This document shows positions 1-7,831 of a DNA stretch of 64,000 nt, piece after piece. The notes below the pieces were generated by a model that had not been told where the DNA came from, ran no database searches, and saw nothing but the letters and a program-made list of their open reading frames with translations. The stretch is from Variovorax paradoxus (GTDB lineage: Bacteria > Pseudomonadota > Gammaproteobacteria > Burkholderiales > Burkholderiaceae_C). The stretch lies in the NCBI GenBank assembly GCA_016806145.1, contig CP063166.1, positions 6,324,001-6,388,000 on the forward strand, written 5' to 3'. The stretch's first letter is position 1. Every line of letters begins with the position of its first letter. Both the position numbers and the translations under genes were made by a program.

Positions 1-81
1 ATGGTGGCCGTGACCGCCATCGCGATGGTGGTGCTCGACCGGCTCTATGGCCTGGACCGCGTGCTGGTGGGGCGCAAGTAG
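1..81 (+). CDS. ABC transporter permease, C-terminal end (partial)
   Basis: Only the last 26 codons are inside the window, so the ATG at base 1 is almost certainly an internal methionine. The visible tail is a short hydrophobic stretch followed by LDRLYGLDRVLVGRK and a TAG stop. A membrane helix ending in a short basic cytoplasmic tail is usual for permeases of polyamine-type importers (PotC class). The stop is directly followed by the ATG of the next gene, and a matching periplasmic binding protein lies three genes downstream. The permease role is therefore inferred mainly from context; the fragment is too short to prove it. Confidence 0.55.
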   Translation: MVAVTAIAMVVLDRLYGLDRVLVGRK

Positions 82-378
82 ATGGCGACCCATGCACTGC
101 TGCACCGCGTGGCCGAGACCGGCCGCGCCACGGTGCCCTTCACGCTCGACGGCGCGCCCGCGTCGGCGCTGGCCGGCGACACGGTGCTGACCGCCGTGCT
201 CACGCAGGCCGCCCAGCTGCGCCGCAACGAGTTCAGCGACGCGCCGCGCGCGGGCTTCTGCATGATGGGCGCCTGCCAGGACTGCTGGATCTCGACCGCC
301 GAGGGCGAACGGCTGCGCGCCTGCTCCACCTTCATCGCGCCGGGCATGGCGCTGGTCACCGGGCGGAGCGAGGCATGA
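82..378 (+). CDS. (2Fe-2S)-binding small subunit of a three-part FAD dehydrogenase
   Basis: A 98-residue ferredoxin-like subunit. Four cysteines at about residues 60, 65, 68 and 81 (motif CMMGACQDC, then C after 12 residues) form a plant-type [2Fe-2S] site. Small proteins of this kind are the electron-transfer subunit of opine oxidases, hydrogen cyanide synthase (HcnA) and D-hydroxyproline dehydrogenases. The gene starts on the base after the permease stop and overlaps the next gene by 4 bp, so the subunits are probably made together. The protein should pass electrons between the two flavin subunits encoded downstream. The family is clear; the substrate is unknown. Confidence 0.85.
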   Translation: MATHALLHRVAETGRATVPFTLDGAPASALAGDTVLTAVLTQAAQLRRNEFSDAPRAGFCMMGACQDCWISTAEGERLRACSTFIAPGMALVTGRSEA

Positions 379-1784
379 CGACGACGGCCCATCCTCCCGT
401 GATCGTCGGCGCCGGCCCGGCCGGCGTGCGCGCCGCGCAGGCGCTGGTCGCGCATGGCCTGCGGCCGATCGTCATCGACGAGGCCGCGCGCGCCGGCGGA
501 CAGATCTACCGCCGCCCGCCCGCCAACTTCGTCGAACGCGCGGCGGCCACGCTCTACGGCTTCGAGGCCGGGCGCGCGAACGCGGTGCACGCGGCCTTCG
601 ACGGCCTGCGCGATCGCATCGATTACCGGCCCGACAGCCTGGTATGGAACGCGCAGGGCGGCGTGCTCGACGTGCTGCACGGCCCGACGCGCAGCACCGC
701 GCGCGTGCCGCATGGCCCGCTGATCGTGGCCACCGGCGCCACCGACCGCGTGCTGCCGCTGCCGGGCTGGACCCTGCCCGGCGTCTACACGCTCGGCGGC
801 GCGCAGGTGGCGCTCAAGTTCCAGGGCTGCGCCATCGGGCAGCGCGTGGTGTTCATGGGCACGGGGCCGCTGCTCTATCTGGTGGCCTACCAGTATGCGA
901 AGGCCGGCGCGCGGGTCGCGGCCGTGCTCGACACCGCGCGCCTCGCGGACCAGGTCGCGGCGACGCCCGCGATGCTGCGGCAGCCCGCGGTGCTCGCGAA
1001 GGGCGTCTACTTCGTTGCCTGGCTGCGCGCGCATGGCGTGCCGCTGCATGGCGGCGTGCGGCCGCTGCGCGTGCTCGGCGACGATGCCGCGAGCCGCGTC
1101 ACCGGCGTCGCCTGGCACGACGGCCGCGAGGAGCGCCGCATCGATTGCGATGCCGTCGGCTTCGGCTATGCGCTGCGCTCCGAGACCCAGCTCGCCGACC
1201 TGCTGGGCTGCCGCTTCGAGTTCGCGCCGATGCACCGCGCCCACCTGCCGGTGCGCGACGCGGCAGGCCGCTCGAGCGTGGCGGGCGTGTACCTCGCGGG
1301 CGATGGCGCCGGCATCATGGGCGCCGACGCGGCCGAGTGGGCCGGCGAGCGCGCGGCGCTCGCGCTGCTCGCGGACCAGGGCGTGGCCGTCGATGGCGCG
1401 CGCGCCGCGCTGCTCGAACGCAAGCTCGACACGCTGGCGGGCTTTCGCCGCGGACTCGAACGCGCGTTTCCGCTGCCGCAGGACTGGGCCGCCCACGCAC
1501 CCGACGAGCTCGTCGTCTGCCGCTGCGAGAACGTCACGGCCGGCACGCTGCGCCAGACGGTCGCGGTCAACGGCGCCGACGAACTCAATCGCCTCAAGGC
1601 GCTGTCGCGCGTGGGCATGGGCCGCTGCCAGGGCCGCATGTGCGGCGTGGCCGCGGCCGAGATCCTCGCGCATGCAACCGGCCAGCCACTCGCGCAGGTC
1701 GGCCGGCTGCGCGGGCAGGCGCCGGTCAAGCCGATACCGATCCGGCTCGTCACGCAGGCCCCCGCCGATGGAGTCAGCGCATGA
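375..1784 (+). CDS. FAD/NAD(P)-binding oxidoreductase with C-terminal BFD-like [2Fe-2S] domain (opine oxidase A / HcnB-like)
   Basis: 469 residues. The N-terminus has a Rossmann dinucleotide motif (VIVGAGPAGVRAAQ, about residues 10-23) and a second nucleotide-binding segment near GTGPLLYLVAYQ. The C-terminal 90 residues hold a BFD-like [2Fe-2S] domain with CRC at the start of the domain and GRCQGRMCG further on. This architecture is that of the large subunit A of opine oxidases and of HcnB. It overlaps the ferredoxin-like gene by 4 bp upstream and the DAO-type gene by 4 bp downstream. Family assignment is firm; the true substrate (opine, D-amino acid or other secondary amine) cannot be read from sequence. 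Confidence 0.88.
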   Translation: MTTTAHPPVIVGAGPAGVRAAQALVAHGLRPIVIDEAARAGGQIYRRPPANFVERAAATLYGFEAGRANAVHAAFDGLRDRIDYRPDSLVWNAQGGVLDVLHGPTRSTARVPHGPLIVATGATDRVLPLPGWTLPGVYTLGGAQVALKFQGCAIGQRVVFMGTGPLLYLVAYQYAKAGARVAAVLDTARLADQVAATPAMLRQPAVLAKGVYFVAWLRAHGVPLHGGVRPLRVLGDDAASRVTGVAWHDGREERRIDCDAVGFGYALRSETQLADLLGCRFEFAPMHRAHLPVRDAAGRSSVAGVYLAGDGAGIMGADAAEWAGERAALALLADQGVAVDGARAALLERKLDTLAGFRRGLERAFPLPQDWAAHAPDELVVCRCENVTAGTLRQTVAVNGADELNRLKALSRVGMGRCQGRMCGVAAAEILAHATGQPLAQVGRLRGQAPVKPIPIRLVTQAPADGVSA

Positions 1785-2962
1785 GCACCACCCGCACCCT
1801 GCGCACTGACGTAGCGATCGTCGGCGGCGGCATCGTGGGTTCGTCGGCCGCGCTCGCGCTGCGGCGCATGGGCCTGGACGTGGTGCTGCTCGAGCGCGAC
1901 CTCTGCGGCTCGCGCTCCAGCGGCGTCAACTACGGCGGCGTGCGGCGCCAGGGCCGGCCCTTGAGCCAGCTGCCGCTGGCGCAGCGCGCACACCGCATCT
2001 GGGGGCGGCTCGGCGAGCTGATCGGCACCGAGGGCGAGTACCAGCGCTCGGGTCATTTCAAGATCGGCCGCAGCGAGGACGACATGGCCGCGCTCGAGCG
2101 CTACCGCGCGAGCGTGCGCGACGCCGGCTTCGACCTCGGGCTCGAGCTGGTGACGGGCGCGCGGCTGCGCGAGCACTGCCCCTGGCTCGGCGCGCGCGCG
2201 CTCGGCGGCTCGTTGTGCATCGAGGACGGGCAGGCCAATCCGCGTCTGGTGTCGCCGGCCTTCGCGCTCGCGGCGCAGCGTGCGGGCGCGCGGGTGTTCG
2301 AGCGCCATCGCGTCGACGAGGTCGCGCACGACGGCACGCTGTTCCGGCTGTGCGCCACGCATGCCGAGGGCACGCTCGAGGTGCGCTCGCCGGTGCTGCT
2401 GAACTGCGCGGGCGCCTGGTCGGGCCCGATCGCCACGCACTTCGGCGAGGCCGTGCCGCTGCAGTCGGGCCATCCCGCGATGGCGGTGACCGAGCCCCTG
2501 CCCTTCTTCATGGACTGGAGCCTCGGCGTCGAGGGCGGCGGCATCTACTGCCGCCAGGTCGCGCGCGGCAACCTCGTGCTCGGCGGCGGCGCCGGCATCG
2601 GCCTCGATGCCGAGCGCGCGCGTTCCGAGCGCGACGCCATCGCCACGCTGTCGACGCAGGCGATCGAGCTGCTGCCGCGGCTCGCGCATGCGCATTTCAT
2701 CCGCACCTGGAGCGGCACCGAGGGCTACCTGCCCGACCGCCAGCCGGTGCTGGGGCCGAGCCGCACCACGCCCGGCCTGTTCCACGGCTTCGGCTTCGCG
2801 GGCGCGGGCTTCCAGATCGGCCCGGCCGCGGGCGAGGTGCTGGCCGAACTGGCGCGCGACGGCCGCAGCACCACGCCGATCGAGGCCTTCGCGATCGAGC
2901 GCTTCTTTCCCGACACGCGGGCCGAGCGGCCCGCCGAAGCCGCCGCATCGGCCTCGCACTGA
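1781..2962 (+). CDS. DAO-family FAD-dependent oxidoreductase (opine oxidase B / HcnC-like subunit)
   Basis: 393 residues from the ATG that overlaps the preceding stop as ATGA. The N-terminal FAD motif DVAIVGGGIVGSSAALALRR lies at about residues 9-28, followed by an acidic residue closing the second strand (LLERDLCG). The C-terminus carries the usual DAO ending with GFGFAGAGFQIGPAAGE. Proteins of this family oxidise C-N bonds of amino acids, sarcosine or opines. Here it would be the substrate-oxidising subunit, handing electrons to the iron-sulphur subunits. The operon setting with a polyamine-type importer suggests an imported amine or opine; the substrate is an inference only. Confidence 0.88.
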   Translation: MSTTRTLRTDVAIVGGGIVGSSAALALRRMGLDVVLLERDLCGSRSSGVNYGGVRRQGRPLSQLPLAQRAHRIWGRLGELIGTEGEYQRSGHFKIGRSEDDMAALERYRASVRDAGFDLGLELVTGARLREHCPWLGARALGGSLCIEDGQANPRLVSPAFALAAQRAGARVFERHRVDEVAHDGTLFRLCATHAEGTLEVRSPVLLNCAGAWSGPIATHFGEAVPLQSGHPAMAVTEPLPFFMDWSLGVEGGGIYCRQVARGNLVLGGGAGIGLDAERARSERDAIATLSTQAIELLPRLAHAHFIRTWSGTEGYLPDRQPVLGPSRTTPGLFHGFGFAGAGFQIGPAAGEVLAELARDGRSTTPIEAFAIERFFPDTRAERPAEAAASASH

Positions 2963-3026
2963 ACCCGACAAGAGCAACCCACCGCAACCGCAGATCCACC
3001 CTCGACACTGAACGGAGAGTCCCACC

Positions 3027-4091
3027 ATGGCACGACGCGAACGCACTTCCTTTTTCCTCACCTTCGCCGCCACCGCGGTGGCCGCCCTCGCGGGCTTCGG
3101 CGGCGCGGTCCACGCGCAGACGAAGACGCTCTACATCGGCATGAACGGCGGCACGATGGAGAAGGCGTACACGCAGTACGTCTTCCCGGCCTTCGAGAAG
3201 CTCTACAACGCGAAGGTGGTGGTGGTGCCCGGCACCTCCTCCGACATCCTCGCCAAGGCGCAGGCCAACAAGGACCGGCCGCAGATGCACGTGATGTTCC
3301 TCGACGACGGCATCATGGTGCGCGCCATCGGCATGGGCCTGTGCCAGAAGCAGAAGCCCAATCCCTCGCTGGCCGAGATCTACCCGGCCGCGCGCTTCAA
3401 GGACGACATGGCCAGCGGCGTGAGCCTGGGCATGACCGGCCTGGCCTACAACGCCAAGATGTTCAAGGAGAAGGGCTGGGCCGCGCCCACCTCGTGGATG
3501 GACCTGGCCGATCCGAAGTTCAAGGGCAAGGTGGTGTTCCAGTCGATGTCGTCCTCGTCCTTCGGGCTGCACGGCTTCCTGATGTTCAACCGCATCCAGG
3601 GCGGCAACGACAAGAACGTGGAGCCCGGCTTCAAGGCCTGGCCGACCACCATCGGCCCGAACGTGCTCGAGTACATCCCGAGCTCGGCCAAGCTCTCGGA
3701 GATGGTGCAGACCGGCGAGGCCGCGATCTTCCCGCTCACGCCGACGGCCGTGGCCGCGCTCAAGGTCAAGGGCATTCCGGTGGAATATGCGCCGCCCAAG
3801 GAAGGCGCGGTGGTGCTGATGGTGGGCCAGTGCGTGATCGCCAACAACAGCGAGCCCGAGCTGTCGCAGAAGCTCGCCGAGTTCCTGCTGAGCCCGCTGG
3901 CGCAGGCCAACGTGCTGCAGTACGGCGCGCAGATCCCGACCAATCCCAAGGCCCCGGCCGTGGGCGAGGGCGCGACGCAGGTGGCCGAGATCAACCAGTG
4001 GATGAAGACCGCGATCACCATCGACTGGGAGAGCATCAACGCCAACCGGCCGGCCTGGAACGCGCGCTGGAACAAGACGATCGAGAAGTGA
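3027..4091 (+). CDS. Polyamine-type ABC transporter periplasmic substrate-binding protein
   Basis: 354 residues with an N-terminal signal peptide: basic start, hydrophobic stretch to about residue 25, and a cleavage-like AVHAQT. GGAGAG lies just ahead of the ATG as a ribosome-binding site. The body matches family 1 extracellular solute-binding proteins of the PotD/putrescine-iron class (TLYIGMNGGTMEKAY near the mature start, ADPKFKGKV in the middle). It follows the dehydrogenase genes by 64 bp on the same strand. It likely delivers the substrate of that enzyme to the permease whose end is at the window start. The true ligand is unknown. Confidence 0.85.
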   Translation: MARRERTSFFLTFAATAVAALAGFGGAVHAQTKTLYIGMNGGTMEKAYTQYVFPAFEKLYNAKVVVVPGTSSDILAKAQANKDRPQMHVMFLDDGIMVRAIGMGLCQKQKPNPSLAEIYPAARFKDDMASGVSLGMTGLAYNAKMFKEKGWAAPTSWMDLADPKFKGKVVFQSMSSSSFGLHGFLMFNRIQGGNDKNVEPGFKAWPTTIGPNVLEYIPSSAKLSEMVQTGEAAIFPLTPTAVAALKVKGIPVEYAPPKEGAVVLMVGQCVIANNSEPELSQKLAEFLLSPLAQANVLQYGAQIPTNPKAPAVGEGATQVAEINQWMKTAITIDWESINANRPAWNARWNKTIEK

Positions 4092-4112
4092 CCGCGCTGC
4101 CGGCGGAGCGGC

Positions 4113-5315
4113 TCAGCGCGTGCGGCGCAGCAGCACCGGCAGGCACAGCAGGTAGAGCGAAGCGCCCGCGAGCCACACGATGCCCGGAAAGCGCGTGCGG
4201 AACGCGAAGTACAGCGGGCTGATCAGGAGCGGCCCGAACACCGCGGCCAGGCTGGTGATGCTCGCGAGCACGCCCTGCAGCCGCCCCTGCTGCGCCTCGC
4301 CCACGCGCGCCGACAGCGTGGCCTGCAGCGCGGGCGCGCAGACGCCGCCCATGCACAGCAGCGGCAGCAGCGCGATGGCCATCCAGCCCTGGGAGGCGAA
4401 GGCGATCAGCGCATAGCCGGTGCCGTCGGCGATGGTGCCGACGGCGATCGCCGCGCGCTCGCCCCAGCGCTCGACCAGCGGGCCGGCCGCGAAGCCCTGC
4501 ACCAGCGCATGCAGCAGGCCGAAGACCGCGAGCGAGAAGCCGACCATGGTGCCGTTCCAGGCATAGCGGTCCTGGCCGTAGAGCACCCAGGTCGTGCCCG
4601 CGACCTCGCCCACCAGCACCAGCAGCAGGAACACGCCGAGCAGCGGCAGCAGCGCCGGAAAGCTCGTGGCCCAGCGCAGCGGCGCGAGCGGATGCAGCAC
4701 GCCGCGGTCGAAGGGCTGCGCGGCGAGCGCCGGCGGCCGCGATTCGCGCAGCACCAGCAGGCCGACCAGGAAGGTCAGGCCGTTGAGCGCGGCCGCCGCG
4801 ATGAAGGGCAGGCGCACCCCGTGGTCGCCGAGCACGCCGCCGAGCGCCGGCCCGGCGATGAAGCCCAGCCCGAAGCAGGCGCCCATGCGGCCGAACCAGC
4901 GCGCGCGCTGGTGCTCGGGCGTGAGGTCGGCGATGGCGGCCGAGGCCACGGCCATGCTCGCGCCGGTCATGCCGGCGATCGCGCGGCCCACGAACAGCAG
5001 CCACAGTGACGGCGCGAAGGCCATGAACAGCGCGTCGATCGCGGCGCCCAGCACCGAGATCAGCAGCACCGGCCGGCGGCCGAAGCGGTCGCTGAGCGCG
5101 CCGAGCACGGGCGCGCAGAGGAACTGCATCAGCGCGTAGAGCGAGAGGAAGGCGCCGAAGTGCCAGCCGAGCTCGCCGCTGTGGCCGACCTCGCGCAGCA
5201 GGCTCGGCACGATCGGCATCACGAGGCTGATGCCGATGGCGTCGAGCGTGACGATCGCCAGGATCACCGCCTGCGCGTGGCGGCCTCCGGCGAATGGAAT
5301 GGAAGGAGAAGACAT
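4113..5315 (-). CDS. TetA-like major facilitator efflux protein
   Basis: 400 residues with about 12 hydrophobic segments. The MFS motif A, GALSDRFGRRPVLL, is in the first cytoplasmic loop, and the TetA-like N-terminus AVILAIVTLDAIGISLVMP is well preserved. Family members export tetracyclines in exchange for protons across the inner membrane. I chose the ATG at 5315 because it has GGAG-rich sequence around it, matches the usual TetA start, and lies just inside the divergent tetR operator region; longer forms would run through the operators. The adjacent divergent regulator is a true TetR-class protein, which supports the call. Whether it gives resistance in this host is untested. Confidence 0.85.
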   Translation of the reverse strand: MSSPSIPFAGGRHAQAVILAIVTLDAIGISLVMPIVPSLLREVGHSGELGWHFGAFLSLYALMQFLCAPVLGALSDRFGRRPVLLISVLGAAIDALFMAFAPSLWLLFVGRAIAGMTGASMAVASAAIADLTPEHQRARWFGRMGACFGLGFIAGPALGGVLGDHGVRLPFIAAAALNGLTFLVGLLVLRESRPPALAAQPFDRGVLHPLAPLRWATSFPALLPLLGVFLLLVLVGEVAGTTWVLYGQDRYAWNGTMVGFSLAVFGLLHALVQGFAAGPLVERWGERAAIAVGTIADGTGYALIAFASQGWMAIALLPLLCMGGVCAPALQATLSARVGEAQQGRLQGVLASITSLAAVFGPLLISPLYFAFRTRFPGIVWLAGASLYLLCLPVLLRRTR

Positions 5316-5323
5316 GTTGGAAT

Positions 5324-5353
5324 TTATCGTTGATAAGGAATTATCAGCGATAA
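5324..5353. promoter_or_regulatory. Two tandem tet-type operators between tetA-like and tetR-like genes
   Basis: Two near-identical dyads: TTATCGTTGATAA at 5324-5336 and TTATCAGCGATAA at 5341-5353, centres 17 bp apart. Each has five-base arms TTATC/GATAA around a three-base centre. Known tet operators have CTATC/GATAG arms with the same three-base centre, so only the outermost base pair differs. The pair sits 8 bp from the efflux gene start and 52 bp from the regulator start, the arrangement used by TetR to control both genes and be released by tetracycline. Confidence 0.85.
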
Positions 5354-5405
5354 ATTTTGGACTGTGAAGTACCCTCCCGGATCGACACCCGGCAAGCACA
5401 TCTGA

Positions 5406-6062
5406 ATGAAACTGGACCGCGAAGCGATCCTCGAGGCGGCACTCTCGCTGCTCGACGAGGTCGGCATGGACAAGCTCAGCACCCGGCTGCTGGCCGAGCG
5501 GCTGGGCGTGCAGCAGCCCGCCCTCTACTGGCACTTCAAGAACAAGCGCGCGCTGCTCGACGCGATGAACGGCGAGATCCTGCGCCGCAGCCATCACCGC
5601 AAGCTGCCGCTGCCCGACGAATCGTGGGAGAGCTTCCTGCGCGAGAACGCGCGCAGCTTCCGGCGCGCGCTGCTGGCGCGGCGCGACGGCGCGCGCCTGC
5701 ACGCGGGCTCCGAGCCCGACCCGGGCGACCTCGACATGGTGGAGGCCCAGCTCGCGGCCGTGGTGCGCCTGGGCGTGCCGCCCGCGCAGGCGATGACCCT
5801 GCTGATCGCGCTGGGCCGCTACACCGTGGGCTGCGTGCTCGAGCAGCAGGCGACGCCGGCCGACGCGGCGATGCAGCAGCAGACGCTCGATGCCGCCGCG
5901 GCCTCGCGGCCGCTGCTGGCCGAAGCCTTCGCCACTTACCGCGCGGCGGGGCCCGATGCGTTGTTCGAGATCGGCGTGGACCTGATGCTCGAAGGCGCGA
6001 AGGTGCGCCTGGCGGCCCAGGCCCCGCAGGCGAAACGGCGCGGTCCGGCGCCGCGGCGCTGA
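5406..6062 (+). CDS. TetR-class tetracycline repressor-like regulator
   Basis: 218 residues. The N-terminal helix-turn-helix (about residues 5-50) contains RLLAERLGVQQPALYWHFKNK followed by RALLDAM, a close match to the DNA-recognition part of genuine tetracycline repressors rather than to general TetR/AcrR proteins. The all-helical C-terminal half also resembles the tetracycline-binding core (LIALGRYTVGCVLEQQA). It is divergent from the TetA-like gene with two tet-type operators between them. It should repress both promoters and respond to tetracycline or a similar compound; the inducer is inferred. Confidence 0.88.
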   Translation: MKLDREAILEAALSLLDEVGMDKLSTRLLAERLGVQQPALYWHFKNKRALLDAMNGEILRRSHHRKLPLPDESWESFLRENARSFRRALLARRDGARLHAGSEPDPGDLDMVEAQLAAVVRLGVPPAQAMTLLIALGRYTVGCVLEQQATPADAAMQQQTLDAAAASRPLLAEAFATYRAAGPDALFEIGVDLMLEGAKVRLAAQAPQAKRRGPAPRR

Positions 6063-6069
6063 GGCTCTT

Positions 6070-7719
6070 TCAGCGCGCCTCGGCGCGAATCCAGCCCGCC
6101 GCCTTCTCCGCCATCATCAAGGTCGGACTGTTGGTGTTGCCGCTCGTGATCGTCGGCATCGCGCCCGCATCGACCACGCGCAGCCCCTGCACGCCGCGCA
6201 CGCGCAGCCGCGCGTCGAGCACCGCCATCGGATCGTTGTCGGCGCCCATCCTGGTGGTGCCCACCGGATGGAAGATGGTCGTCGCGATGTCGCCGGCCAG
6301 GCGCGCGAGGTCCTCGTCGCTCTGGTACTGCACGCCGGGCTTCCATTCCTGCGGCTTGTACCTGGCGAGCGCGGGCTGCGCGGCGATGCGCCGCGTCACG
6401 CGCAGCGAGTCGGCCGCCACCTTGCGGTCGGCGTCGGTGCTCAGGTAGTTGGGCGCGATCGCCGGCGCGTCCGCGAAGCGATTCGAGCGGATGCGCACCG
6501 TGCCGCGGCTGGTCGGGTTGAGGTTGCACACGCTCGCGGTGAAGGCCGGGAACGCGTGCAGCGGCTCGCCGAAGGCATCGAGCGACAGCGGCTGCACGTG
6601 GTACTGGATGTTGGGCCACTCGCGGTCGGGCGAGCTGCGCGTGAAGGCGCCGAGCTGCGAGGGCGCCATGCTCATCGGGCCGCTGCGGCTGAGCAGGTAC
6701 TCGAGGCCGATGCGCGCCTTGCCGACCATCGACGAGGCCAGCACGTTGAGCGTGGGCGCGCCGTCGATCTTGTAGACCGCGCGGATCTGCAGGTGGTCCT
6801 GCAGGTTGGCGCCGACGCCGGGCGCGTCGACCGCCACCTCGATGCCGTGCTGGCGCAGCAGTTCGGCCGGGCCGATGCCCGAGAGCTGCAGGATCTGCGG
6901 CGAGCCGATGCTGCCCGCGCTCAGGATCACCTCGCGCGTGGCGTGCGCCGTCACCATCTCGTGGCCGTTCCAGATCCGGGCGCCGGTGCAGCGCTGCGTG
7001 CCGTCGGCCTGCCGCTCGATCACCAGCTGCGAGACCTGCGCGCCGGTCCAGAGCTCGAAGTTGGGCCGGCCGTAGCAGGTGGGCCGCAGGAAGGCCTTGG
7101 CCGTGTTCCAGCGCCAGCCGTTCTTCTGGTTGACCTGGAAGTAGCCCACGCCCTCGTTGCTGCCGCGGTTGAAGTCGGTGGTGTGCGGCACGCCGGCCTC
7201 GACCGCGGCGGCCGCGAAGGCGTCGAGGATGTCCCAGCGCAGCCGCTGCTTCTCGACCCGCCATTCGCCGCCCGCGCCGTGCATCTCGTCGGCGCCGAGG
7301 TAGAAGTCCTCGTGCTTCTTGAAGGCCGGCAGCACGTTCTGCCAACGCCAGTCCTCGTCGCCGGTGAGCGATGCCCACTGCTCGTAGTCGCGCGACTGGC
7401 CGCGCATGTAGATCATGCCGTTGATGCTCGAGCAGCCGCCCAGTGTCTTGCCGCGCGGATAGCGCAGCACGCGGCCGTTGAGGCCGGCGTCGGGCTCGGT
7501 GCTGTAGAGCCAGTCGGTGCGCGGGTTGCCGATGCAGTAGAGGTAGCCGACCGGGATGTGGATCCAGTGGTAGTCGTCCTTGCGGCCGGCCTCGACCAGC
7601 AGCACGCGCTTGTCCTTGTCGGCGCTGAGCCGGTTCGCGAGCAGCGCGCCGGCGGTGCCCGCGCCGATGACGATGTAGTCGAAGGTGGTGTCGTTGCTCA
7701 AGGGGCTTGTCTCCGTCAT
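6070..7719 (-). CDS. GMC-family FAD oxidoreductase (choline dehydrogenase-like)
   Basis: 549 residues. The N-terminal FAD motif is DYIVIGAGTAGALLANRLS (about residues 14-32), and the first GMC signature region follows near GKTLGGCSSINGMIYMRG. The C-terminal active-site region has FHPVGTTRMG, with the histidine used for alcohol oxidation, and GNTNSPTLMMAEKAA. GMC enzymes oxidise alcohols, passing electrons to FAD and then a quinone or oxygen. No signal peptide is seen, so it is probably cytoplasmic. It is divergent from the LysR regulator at 7831, its likely regulator. It ends 7 bp from the tetR-like stop, convergent with it. Confidence 0.9.
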   Translation of the reverse strand: MTETSPLSNDTTFDYIVIGAGTAGALLANRLSADKDKRVLLVEAGRKDDYHWIHIPVGYLYCIGNPRTDWLYSTEPDAGLNGRVLRYPRGKTLGGCSSINGMIYMRGQSRDYEQWASLTGDEDWRWQNVLPAFKKHEDFYLGADEMHGAGGEWRVEKQRLRWDILDAFAAAAVEAGVPHTTDFNRGSNEGVGYFQVNQKNGWRWNTAKAFLRPTCYGRPNFELWTGAQVSQLVIERQADGTQRCTGARIWNGHEMVTAHATREVILSAGSIGSPQILQLSGIGPAELLRQHGIEVAVDAPGVGANLQDHLQIRAVYKIDGAPTLNVLASSMVGKARIGLEYLLSRSGPMSMAPSQLGAFTRSSPDREWPNIQYHVQPLSLDAFGEPLHAFPAFTASVCNLNPTSRGTVRIRSNRFADAPAIAPNYLSTDADRKVAADSLRVTRRIAAQPALARYKPQEWKPGVQYQSDEDLARLAGDIATTIFHPVGTTRMGADNDPMAVLDARLRVRGVQGLRVVDAGAMPTITSGNTNSPTLMMAEKAAGWIRAEAR

Positions 7720-7814
7720 CGATATTTCCCGTACTCATGGATCGGCCGTGAGCCGCTGCGCCTGATTTGGCCCAATCCACGCCAGGAATGCCAATGAAAT
7801 CGAATCAGATGGCG

Positions 7815-7831
7815 TATAAATCCGATTTATA
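7815..7831. promoter_or_regulatory. 17-bp palindrome in the GMC/LysR divergent promoter
   Basis: TATAAATCCGATTTATA is a perfect inverted repeat with 7-bp arms around CCG. It lies in the 111-bp divergent region and ends on the first base of the annotated LysR start codon. LysR sites typically have a T-N11-A core, which fits. It is a good candidate for autoregulation, and it raises the possibility that translation begins at the second ATG (7849). Confidence 0.5.
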
